A stretch of 64,000 nt of DNA from NCBI GenBank assembly GCA_001940925.1, contig MSGZ01000021.1, forward strand, positions 91,090-155,089, in the 5' to 3' direction. A model generated the notes under the pieces. It ran no database searches and was not told the DNA's origin. It was given only the letters and a program-made list of their open reading frames with translations. A program made the translations under genes and the position numbers. This document shows, piece after piece, positions 16,243 to 23,156 of this stretch. Every line of letters begins with the position of its first letter. The stretch's first letter is position 1. This stretch comes from Ruminococcus sp. Phil11 (GTDB lineage Bacteria > Bacillota > Clostridia > Oscillospirales > Ruminococcaceae).

Positions 16243-17057
16243 AGGACGACCTCCTCTCCGCCGATGCGGTTCGCCACATCCTGATAGAGCAGCGAGAGCA
16301 GACGGTTCCGGAATTTGCCGTATTCCTCGGTCTTAACAAGGTCTGCGCGGTTCCGCGGCCGCGCAAACGGCACGCTGACGATCTCATTGACCGTGCCCGG
16401 ATGCGCCGTCAGCACGACGATCTTATCCGAAAGCAGGATCGCCTCGTCGATATCATGCGTGACGAACACGACCGTCTTGCGCTTGTCCTTGTGGTCGCCC
16501 TCCCAGAGCGAGAGCAGCAGCTCCTGCAGGACAACGCGGTTTTTCGCGTCGATCGCGCTGAACGGCTCGTCCATGAGCAGGATCTCGGTGTTCATGGCCA
16601 GTGCCCGGGCGATCGCCGCGCGCTGCTGCATACCGCCCGAAAGCTGTGACGGATACTTCTTGCCGAATTCCGCCAGACCGACCTTGCCGAGAAACTCATC
16701 CGCGATCCGGAACCGCTCTCTGCGGCTGAGTTCGTGCCGCGCCTGCTTGATGCCGAACGCAATATTGCTGCGTGTGGTCATCCACGGGAACAGCGAATAA
16801 TGCTGGAACACAACGCCGCGTTCCCTGCCTGTTCCGTGCAGCGGTGCACCGTCGATCTCGACTGTGCCGCCTGCCGCCTGATACAGTCCTTCCAGAACGC
16901 TCAGCAGCGTGGATTTTCCGCAGCCGCTCGCGCCGATTACGCTGACAAATTCACCTGCGCCGACCCCGAAGGATACGTCATGCAGTGCATTGAACTTCTT
17001 GCCGCGCTCGGTATAATCAACCGTCAGGTTTTTAATCTCAATTTTATTCGTAGGCAT
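16239..17057 (-). CDS. ABC transporter ATP-binding protein (TauB/SsuB-like)
   Basis: 272 aa. Walker A GASGCGKST, Q-loop FQHYSLFPW, signature LSGGMQQRAAIARAL, Walker B ILLMDEPFSAID and H-loop VTHDIDEA. The Q-loop/signature set is that of the nitrate-taurine-sulfonate importer ATPases. The start is taken at ATG 17057 with GGAGG 9 bases upstream, overlapping the substrate-binding protein gene by 14 bases. Confidence 0.94.
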   Translation of the reverse strand: MPTNKIEIKNLTVDYTERGKKFNALHDVSFGVGAGEFVSVIGASGCGKSTLLSVLEGLYQAAGGTVEIDGAPLHGTGRERGVVFQHYSLFPWMTTRSNIAFGIKQARHELSRRERFRIADEFLGKVGLAEFGKKYPSQLSGGMQQRAAIARALAMNTEILLMDEPFSAIDAKNRVVLQELLLSLWEGDHKDKRKTVVFVTHDIDEAILLSDKIVVLTAHPGTVNEIVSVPFARPRNRADLVKTEEYGKFRNRLLSLLYQDVANRIGGEEVVL

Positions 17058-18267
17058 TGAAATGTTCCTCCAATGATTTGTAAATGTCATCAGAGCCTTC
17101 GGCGAGAATACTGTCCAGAGCCGCCTTGTAGATATCCGTATTATACAGCGGTTCAATATCGTAATCCTCTGTATAGCCGAGCTCCACGATCGTATCCTTC
17201 AGCGTCAGCGTACCCTTTTTGTCCGGGTCGGGACTGGACACGCTGTAGCCGCCGTAAACCTCTGTTTCGATAAATTCCTCGTCAATGTCGATGTACTTCT
17301 TGACATCGGCGATCGTCTTTTCATGGTTTTCCTGCGTCAGGTGATATGCCTTGAGGAACGCACGCTCCAGCGCGGTAAAGGTATTCGGATTTGCCTTGAC
17401 CGCCGCGGTCGACGCGACCTGCCGGCAGCACGGCTGATTCTCGAGTGCCTTTTCATGTGCGCAGTAGTAAACGACCTTATAGCCCTGCGATTTTGCAAGC
17501 GACGCATACGGTGAATAGACCGAAGCTGCGTCGATCGTCTGATTGGAAAGTGCCGCGTAAGCGTCCTTCTGGCTGTCGAAGTAGACGATGTTGACCTTGT
17601 CTGAACCCTCACCGATCTCAATGCCGGCATTTTTCAGCAGGATCTGCAGCTCGGCATCCTGTACGCTGTTCTTGACCGATGCGACGTTTCTGCCCTTGAG
17701 GATCTCAACGCCCTGTTCGTCCTTCTCCGCAAATTCGGACTTGATGACGTAGCCGTGGCCGTTGGTCATCGCGCCGCCGATGATCGTCACATCATGCCCC
17801 TGACTCTGGAAGGTCAGCGTCGGGACGGAGCCGATAAATGCAACGTCAAGCTTGCCGGATTCCAGACCGTTCACCAATTCGCCGGCACTCGAAAATTGCG
17901 TCAGCGTGACGTTCAGCCCCTCCTCAGCAAAATAGCCTTCCTCCGCCGCAACAAACGCAAGCAGATGCGCCGTCGAATTGAGGTAGCCGAGATTCAGGTC
18001 TGCTTTTTCCAGTGCTGCGGTCTTTGCGGCATCAGAACCGGCTTGGTCCTGCTCTTTGCAGCAATCCTTTTTGCTGTCCTCTTTGCAGCAGTCGGATTCG
18101 CCGCCCGCGCAGCAGTCCGGCACCTCAGAGCTTTCTTTGAGTGTATCGGCTGCATTGGTATTCGGTACGTTGTAGTCAGCAGCCTGTTCGGAATTGTTCA
18201 GCGCACCGCAGCCTGTCAGCAGCGCAAGCGATGCGAGAACGGAGATTGCCTTGATTATGTTTTTCAT
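17044..18267 (-). CDS. ABC importer substrate-binding lipoprotein with CC-rich linker
   Basis: 407 aa. Lipobox LALLTGC (Cys near residue 20), so anchored to the outer face of the membrane. Residues about 50-75 hold three Cys-Cys pairs separated by six or seven hydrophilic residues (DCCAGGESD, DCCKEDSKKD, DCCKEQ), then the NMT1/SsuA-like binding domain (LNLGYLNSTAHLLAFVAAEEG, GKLDVAFIGSVPTL). A fourth pair (QPCCRQ) lies in the domain. Such a poly-CC linker is unusual for this family and could bind metal, sense redox state or be a sulfur-availability checkpoint in translation. ATG 18267 follows AAAGGTGA. Confidence 0.9.
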   Translation of the reverse strand: MKNIIKAISVLASLALLTGCGALNNSEQAADYNVPNTNAADTLKESSEVPDCCAGGESDCCKEDSKKDCCKEQDQAGSDAAKTAALEKADLNLGYLNSTAHLLAFVAAEEGYFAEEGLNVTLTQFSSAGELVNGLESGKLDVAFIGSVPTLTFQSQGHDVTIIGGAMTNGHGYVIKSEFAEKDEQGVEILKGRNVASVKNSVQDAELQILLKNAGIEIGEGSDKVNIVYFDSQKDAYAALSNQTIDAASVYSPYASLAKSQGYKVVYYCAHEKALENQPCCRQVASTAAVKANPNTFTALERAFLKAYHLTQENHEKTIADVKKYIDIDEEFIETEVYGGYSVSSPDPDKKGTLTLKDTIVELGYTEDYDIEPLYNTDIYKAALDSILAEGSDDIYKSLEEHFNAYE

Positions 18268-18284
18268 GATATTCACCTTTCTTA

Positions 18285-18340
18285 TTTTCAGATTTCAGAA
18301 TGCGAAAGCAGCTTCAGCAGAATCGCATTCGCTCTGAAAA
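18285..18340 (-). promoter_or_regulatory. large leader stem-loop upstream of the ABC importer
   Basis: Two nested perfect 8-bp helices: TTTTCAGA with TCTGAAAA outside, GAATGCGA with TCGCATTC inside. It overlaps the last third and the stop codon of the upstream ORF at 18314-18367 and ends 9 bases before the AAAGGTGA ribosome site. No T tract follows, so it is more likely a translational or processing element than a terminator. Confidence 0.6.
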
Positions 18341-18367
18341 GGTGAGATAAACAGTTTTCGTTTTCAT
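18314..18367 (-). CDS. 17-codon upstream ORF ending Met-Arg-Phe-Cys-stop
   Basis: ATG preceded by GGGAG at 9 bases; the peptide is MKTKTVYLTFSERMRFC. It is the first ORF on the importer transcript and its last codons lie inside the large stem-loop, so ribosome progress through the final Cys codon could control the structure. It has only one Cys, so the case is much weaker than for the leader at 14967-15074. Confidence 0.45.
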   Translation of the reverse strand: MKTKTVYLTFSERMRFC

Positions 18368-18385
18368 CGGATTCACTCCCTGTGT

Positions 18386-18430
18386 TTGGTATGTGTATAT
18401 CATAGCACACCTATAGGAATTTGTCCAATA
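18386..18430 (-). promoter_or_regulatory. ABC importer promoter with shared regulon motif (site C)
   Basis: Minus strand: CGTATTGGACAAA (-35 TGGACA), 17-base spacer, -10 TATGAT, five bases, CATACCAAAC. It matches sites A and B in both sequence and spacing. Confidence 0.7.
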
Positions 18431-18480
18431 CGGAAACGTGATAGGCAGTTATCGGAAAAAGCTATGGATCGCCGCATTGT

Positions 18481-18528
18481 AATCAAAAGCAGAGGTACCG
18501 CGTGAAAGCCGTACCTCTGCTTTTGATT
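18481..18528. terminator. bidirectional terminator
   Basis: Perfect 18-bp inverted repeat (AATCAAAAGCAGAGGTAC and complement) around a 12-base loop. It lies after the stop of the membrane protein gene at 18611 and insulates it from the importer promoter. Confidence 0.8.
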
Positions 18529-18610
18529 TATCCGATCGTTTTGTTCCGAACCGGCTGCACGCTGCGCCGGATCCCCCGGAGGGGACCCGCAGCCGCCGCT
18601 GTTCACAGGC

Positions 18611-19132
18611 TTATTCGTAACCCTTTGCCTTTTCGGGATAGTTCTCCTCGATATACCGGTAAAGCTTCATCAGCTGCACATTGTCAAAGCAGCGGCGGAT
18701 GCACTGCTCCGCGATCGGGGGCGCGAGACGCTCCCGCAGATCCTTTGTCTTATAGGATGCAGTATTTCCGCGGTAAAACAGCAGGTGAAAGATGTAGCAT
18801 GTTCCGCCGCCTCTGGTCCTGCAGGAGCCGAGCTTATAGGTGACGGCATAGAAATCCTGAATGTCGAGCTTCCAGAACAGGAACAGCCACTGACATTTTA
18901 TGATGCTGCCCTCGCCGAAGGTCAGCCTGGTTTTGACGACGGAACAGCAGATGATGCCGATGAAGAATGCGCCGAAGATCACAAGCGCGGCGATCATCTC
19001 CGGCACGCCCGTATGCGTTTGGGTTTTCAGCGTGAACGACACGCCCAACGAGATGATCATGAGGACGCACATTGCGATATCCACGCAATGCGGCACCTGC
19101 TTGATTTTGATGCGGATAATCTTGTTTTCCAT
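18611..19132 (-). CDS. membrane protein with PH-like domain, function unknown
   Basis: 173 aa. Two hydrophobic helices (about residues 17-34 and 45-65) are followed by a soluble region beginning RLTFGEGSIIKCQWLFLFWKLDIQDFYAVTY, split at its strand breaks, whose pattern (start of a PH-type barrel after two helices) recalls bacterial PH-domain membrane proteins. I do not recognise a specific family. It lies 45 bases downstream of the omega-amidase gene in the same direction and is probably co-transcribed. Confidence 0.8.
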   Translation of the reverse strand: MENKIIRIKIKQVPHCVDIAMCVLMIISLGVSFTLKTQTHTGVPEMIAALVIFGAFFIGIICCSVVKTRLTFGEGSIIKCQWLFLFWKLDIQDFYAVTYKLGSCRTRGGGTCYIFHLLFYRGNTASYKTKDLRERLAPPIAEQCIRRCFDNVQLMKLYRYIEENYPEKAKGYE

Positions 19133-19177
19133 ATTTCACCCTCTGTTGTATGCTGCTGCCGTTTCCGGCAGGCTGTC

Positions 19178-19954
19178 TTATCCGAGCAGCTTTTGATAAA
19201 GTGCGTTCCTGCGGTCCTGCAGGGCCGGAAAGCTGCGGCGGAAGCGTGCGGCCTCCTCCCCGATCTCACAGAAAAGGATGCCCTCGCGGTCAAGGAGACA
19301 TTCTGCGGTCTCGCCCTCCGGCGTGACGGCTCTGCTGCTGCCGTTATAGTGCAGTGTCTGCTGTTCGCCGACGCAGTTGACGCCGAGCACCCAGCTCTGG
19401 TTTTCGATCGCGCGGGCTTCCAGCAGCTTGTTCCAGTGCGCGATCCGCCGTTCCGGCCAGTTTGCTGCAACGACCAGCACCTCTGCTGCATCGGATACTG
19501 CGCGGAAGATTTCCGGGAACCGCAGGTCGTAGCAGATGAACAGACCGAATGTGACGCCGGAATACGTGAACACCGCCGTCTGACTGCCGGGCACAAAAAA
19601 CTGATCCTCGCCGCTGAAAGAGAACGGGTGAAGCTTGACGTAATCGGCAAGAACGGCACCGGTCTCATCCAGAACAGTATAATGATTTTCGCCTTTGTCC
19701 GCGTTTTTCTTCACCCAGCCGAACCCGGCTGCGATCCCGTATGTCTGTACATACTGCTGCATCCGCCGGACTGTTTCGCCGTCGGATTCTCCGGTGACGG
19801 ATACCTGCATCGAAAAGCCGGTGAACGACATCTCCGGAAAGAAGATAATCTTTGCCTGTGCTTCGGCCGCTGCAGCGATCATCTGCGCGGCTCTCTGCAG
19901 ATTCCATTCCTTTTCTTCGTATGCAATGCGGAATTGACATAATGCTGCTTTCAT
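19178..19954 (-). CDS. carbon-nitrogen hydrolase (omega-amidase / YafV-like)
   Basis: 258 aa nitrilase-superfamily hydrolase. The Glu-Lys-Cys catalytic set is visible: FFPEMSFTGF, VKLHPFSFSGED, and ICYDLRFPEIFRA. The length and the order fit Nit2/YafV omega-amidases, which hydrolyse 2-oxoglutaramate made by glutamine-dependent methionine or aromatic aminotransferases. A KAT-type aminotransferase gene diverges from it 205 bases away, which supports this role. ATG 19954 has AGGAG upstream; longer frames have no ribosome site. Confidence 0.88.
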   Translation of the reverse strand: MKAALCQFRIAYEEKEWNLQRAAQMIAAAAEAQAKIIFFPEMSFTGFSMQVSVTGESDGETVRRMQQYVQTYGIAAGFGWVKKNADKGENHYTVLDETGAVLADYVKLHPFSFSGEDQFFVPGSQTAVFTYSGVTFGLFICYDLRFPEIFRAVSDAAEVLVVAANWPERRIAHWNKLLEARAIENQSWVLGVNCVGEQQTLHYNGSSRAVTPEGETAECLLDREGILFCEIGEEAARFRRSFPALQDRRNALYQKLLG

Positions 19955-20006
19955 GATGCGGGCTCTCCTGCGGACAGAATTTGAACGGGTATTATTTGCT
20001 GATGAT

Positions 20007-20035
20007 ATTATAACATATTTGGGGCGGGAATGCAA
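20007..20035 (-). promoter_or_regulatory. omega-amidase promoter
   Basis: Minus strand TTGCAT, 17-base spacer, TATAAT; start about 45 bases before the gene. Confidence 0.7.
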
Positions 20036-20084
20036 TGCTCCCGGAGCGAAAAAACAGCCGGGACACATCTTTGCGGATGACAGA

Positions 20085-20113
20085 TTGACTATTCCGGCGA
20101 ATCGTAGTATAAT
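20085..20113 (+). promoter_or_regulatory. promoter of aminotransferase copy 2
   Basis: TTGACT, 17-base spacer, TATAAT on the plus strand, divergent from the omega-amidase promoter. The inverted repeat at 20115-20141 begins immediately after the -10, so it covers the transcription start. Confidence 0.85.
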
Positions 20114-20114
20114 A

Positions 20115-20147
20115 GTTGTACCGGAGCCGTTCCGGTACAACTTTTTT
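20115..20147 (+). promoter_or_regulatory. hairpin/operator in the leader of aminotransferase copy 2
   Basis: Perfect 11-bp inverted repeat GTTGTACCGGA with its complement, 5-base loop, followed by T6, then the AGGAGG site and ATG. As RNA it would look like an intrinsic terminator, though transcription probably starts inside its 5' arm; as DNA it is a palindrome over the start site. Compare 4781-4810. Confidence 0.65.
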
Positions 20148-20159
20148 CAGGAGGACAAT

Positions 20160-21326
20160 ATGCCTGCATTATCCAGCAGAACTGCCGGTTTTACCGATTC
20201 CGTCATCCGCCGGATGACAAGAATTTCCAATCAGTACGGCGCGGTCAATCTTTCACAGGGCTTCCCCGATTTTGACCCGCCGAAGGCTTTGCTCGACCGC
20301 CTTGCCGAAGTGACGAAAGAGGACTTTCACCAGTATTCGATCACTTGGGGCGCACAGAATTTCCGCGAGGCACTTGCCGAAAAGCAGACCCGCTTCATGG
20401 GCAGACCGATCGACCCGAACGGCGAGATCGTCGTGACCTGCGGCAGCACCGAAGCGATGATGGCCGCGATGATGAGCGTCACGAACCCCGGCGACAAGGT
20501 CATCGTGTTCTCGCCGTTTTACGAGAATTACGGCGCAGATACGATTCTTTCCGGCGCAGAGCCGATCTATGTTCCTCTGATCCCGCCCGCATTTACCTTT
20601 GATGCGGATGTGCTCGAAGCGGCCTTCCGGCAGCATCCGAAGGCACTGATTCTCTGCAATCCGTCGAACCCGTGCGGCAAGGTCTTTACGCGGGACGAGC
20701 TGCTGATCATCGCCGATCTTGCGAAGAAATACGACACCTTTGTCATTACCGACGAGGTGTACGAGCACATCCTCTACGCACCGCATGTGCATACCTATAT
20801 GGCATCCCTGCCGGGCATGTGGGAACGGACAATTTCCTGCTCGTCGCTGTCCAAGACCTATTCGATCACGGGCTGGCGTCTGGGCTATGTCATCGCGCCG
20901 CCGGAGATCATCGGAACGGTCAAGAAGGTGCACGACTTCCTGACCGTCGGTGCGGCGGCACCCCTGCAGGAGGCAGCCGTCACCGGGCTGAAATTCGGGG
21001 ATGACTACTACCGCGGCCTGCAGGCGGAATACACCGAAAAGCGCGACCTGTTCCTTGCAGGGCTTGACCGCATCGGCATCCGCCATACCGTGCCGGAGGG
21101 TGCATACTACGTGCTGCTCGATGTGTCGGAGTACGGCTACACGAGCGACCTTGATTTCTGCGAAAAGCTCGCGGAGCATGTCGGCGTCGGCGCGGTGCCG
21201 GGCTCAAGCTTCTTCAAAGAGCCGGAGAATCGCTATATCCGGCTGCATTTTGCAAAGAAAAACGAAACACTGAACGAAGCACTCGAACGCCTCGGCTCGA
21301 TCCACAGGAAAATGCCGGTTCCGTAA
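20160..21326 (+). CDS. PLP-dependent class I aminotransferase, copy 2
   Basis: 388 aa, same length as copy 1 and differing at only about a dozen positions (for example DPPKAL for DPPKEI, KKYDTF for KKYDAF, and the last few residues). All PLP motifs are intact (CNPSNPCGKVFT, DEVYEH, SLSKTYSITGWR). ATG is preceded by AGGAGG at 6 bases. Here the neighbour is an omega-amidase, suggesting use as a glutamine-dependent methionine/aromatic transaminase, whereas copy 1 sits with PaaK. Recent duplication or gene conversion explains the similarity. Confidence 0.92.
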   Translation: MPALSSRTAGFTDSVIRRMTRISNQYGAVNLSQGFPDFDPPKALLDRLAEVTKEDFHQYSITWGAQNFREALAEKQTRFMGRPIDPNGEIVVTCGSTEAMMAAMMSVTNPGDKVIVFSPFYENYGADTILSGAEPIYVPLIPPAFTFDADVLEAAFRQHPKALILCNPSNPCGKVFTRDELLIIADLAKKYDTFVITDEVYEHILYAPHVHTYMASLPGMWERTISCSSLSKTYSITGWRLGYVIAPPEIIGTVKKVHDFLTVGAAAPLQEAAVTGLKFGDDYYRGLQAEYTEKRDLFLAGLDRIGIRHTVPEGAYYVLLDVSEYGYTSDLDFCEKLAEHVGVGAVPGSSFFKEPENRYIRLHFAKKNETLNEALERLGSIHRKMPVP

Positions 21327-21347
21327 CCGCAGTTTTCGCATATCCGC

Positions 21348-21376
21348 TTGCTTTTTCTGCCGGATTGGTATATAAT
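21348..21376 (+). promoter_or_regulatory. promoter of the HD-GYP gene
   Basis: TTGCTT, 17-base spacer, TATAAT, 20 bases after the aminotransferase stop. Confidence 0.6.
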
Positions 21377-21410
21377 AGAAGCTGAACAACGAAAGGAGGT
21401 GCCCGCTGTC

Positions 21411-23096
21411 ATGCTGATCATGATGATCGAGATCATTGCGATCATTATCCCGCTGGCCGGTGCGGCCGCATTGCTGCAGAACCGGCAGCAGAGTGAAAGC
21501 AGCATCCGCCTGATGCTGACAAGTATCAGCTGTGTGATCATGAACAGCGGCACGCTGCTCATGGAAAGCGCGGGGACGGAGCCCGAAGCGGATGCTGCAT
21601 ACCGCTTTGCGTTCCTCGGCAGCACCATGTTCTGCTATTTCTTTATCTGTTTTCTCGTTGCCTATCTGCGGCTGAAGATCCCGCGGGAGCTGCTGCTGAT
21701 CTGGGGCGCATGTGAATGCGCCGTCATTGCAGCCCAGTGGAACAAAAAGCTGCGGGAAATGTTCATCGGACACTTCCGGTTCGTACAGAACGAGACCTTC
21801 CATGTGTACAGGGCGGAGATCACGCAGTCCTCGCTGTTTGTGTTCCGGAACACGGTTCTGGTGATGATCCTGCTGCTGGCACTGTTTTATACGATTTACC
21901 GGCGTTCCGTGAACAAGCTGCCGGCCGAGCGGCGCAATCTGGGGCGTCTGGCGGCGGCGACGTTCATTATTGCGGCGGCGATGCTGCTGCAGTTCGCTGC
22001 AAAGCCGAATCTTGAGCTGCTGCCGGTATTCTGTGCGCTGTCGCTGCTCTCCGTGGTCATTGCCATGCTGACGGACGGCTTCTTCGGCGTCACGGATTCC
22101 GGTCACGAGTGGGTTTTCAGGCAAATGGAAAACCCCTATATCATCACGGATAACCAGTACGGCTATCTCGATGCGAATACTCACGCAAAGGAGCTCTTTC
22201 CGGAGCTGAAAACGCTCGGACAGAACGAGCGGATCCCCGACCGGCTCTATACGCTGTTTACCGCGAACAGCACGCATTTCGAGCTCGGCGAGGAGGCATT
22301 CGAGCGCAAGGTCACCGAGCTGAAAAAGAAGGACGAAACGGTCGGCTACGGCCTGCTGCTGGAGGACGATACCGAGCAGCAGAAATACGTCCGGCTGCTG
22401 AACAACTATAACAGCAAGCTGCAGGCGGATGTCGAGGAAAAGACCGACCATATCCGCAAGGTGCAGAACTCGATCATCACCGGCATGGCAAGCGTCGTTG
22501 AAAGCCGCGACAACAGTACCGGCGGGCACATCAACCGGACAAGCCATGTGGTGCGTATTTTTGCGAAGAAGCTGCTGCAGGAAAAGGCGGTCTGCGAGCT
22601 GCTGAAGCTGGATCATCCGTTCCTGCACAATGTCACGAAGGCTGCCCCGATGCACGATATCGGCAAGATCGCCGTTGACGACCAGATCCTGCGCAAGCCG
22701 GGCAAGTTCACCGATGAGGAAATGGCCGAGATGCAGAAGCATCCTGCCGAGGGTGAAAGAATGCTGCGGAAGATCCTGAATGAGGTCGATGATGAAGATT
22801 TTGTGCGCATCACGCTGAATATCGCGCATTATCACCATGAGCATTTTGACGGAACGGGCTATCCGGAGCATCTGACCGGCGAGGATATTCCGGTCGAGGC
22901 GCGGATCATGGCACTGGCGGATGTGTTTGATGCACTGGTGAGCAAGCGGTGCTATAAGGAGCCGCTGACCGTGGATGCCGCACTTGCGATCATTGAGCAG
23001 TCGCTCGGGACACAGTTTGACCCGATGCTCGGCGGCGTGTTCCTGAAATGCCGCCCGGAGCTGACTTCATTCTATCAGAATATGGACTGCAGCTGA
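21411..23096 (+). CDS. membrane HD-GYP domain protein (probable cyclic-di-GMP phosphodiesterase)
   Basis: 561 aa. Seven hydrophobic helices in residues 1-230 (a histidine-kinase-like 7TM sensor), a PAS-like segment (WVFRQMENPYIITDNQYGYLD) near residue 240, a short coiled coil, and a C-terminal HD-GYP domain: GGHINRTSHV, MHDIGKIAVDDQIL, and HHEHFDGTGYP. The HD and GYP residues are intact, so hydrolysis of cyclic di-GMP is likely. ATG 21411 has AAAGGAGGTG upstream. It is monocistronic, ended by the terminator at 23106. Confidence 0.9.
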   Translation: MLIMMIEIIAIIIPLAGAAALLQNRQQSESSIRLMLTSISCVIMNSGTLLMESAGTEPEADAAYRFAFLGSTMFCYFFICFLVAYLRLKIPRELLLIWGACECAVIAAQWNKKLREMFIGHFRFVQNETFHVYRAEITQSSLFVFRNTVLVMILLLALFYTIYRRSVNKLPAERRNLGRLAAATFIIAAAMLLQFAAKPNLELLPVFCALSLLSVVIAMLTDGFFGVTDSGHEWVFRQMENPYIITDNQYGYLDANTHAKELFPELKTLGQNERIPDRLYTLFTANSTHFELGEEAFERKVTELKKKDETVGYGLLLEDDTEQQKYVRLLNNYNSKLQADVEEKTDHIRKVQNSIITGMASVVESRDNSTGGHINRTSHVVRIFAKKLLQEKAVCELLKLDHPFLHNVTKAAPMHDIGKIAVDDQILRKPGKFTDEEMAEMQKHPAEGERMLRKILNEVDDEDFVRITLNIAHYHHEHFDGTGYPEHLTGEDIPVEARIMALADVFDALVSKRCYKEPLTVDAALAIIEQSLGTQFDPMLGGVFLKCRPELTSFYQNMDCS

Positions 23097-23105
23097 ATGC
23101 AAAAC

Positions 23106-23139
23106 AACGGGTGCCGACTGAAAAACCGGCACCCGTTTT
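23106..23139. terminator. bidirectional terminator between convergent genes
   Basis: Stem AACGGGTGCCG and complement, 10-base loop, then TTTT. It serves the HD-GYP gene and the convergent GH16 gene. Confidence 0.8.
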
Positions 23140-23156
23140 GCTTGTGTACATGCTGC

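Noticed and set aside
21204-22871. 555-residue minus-strand frame
   Set aside because: Antisense to the HD-GYP and aminotransferase genes, whose motifs are unambiguous.
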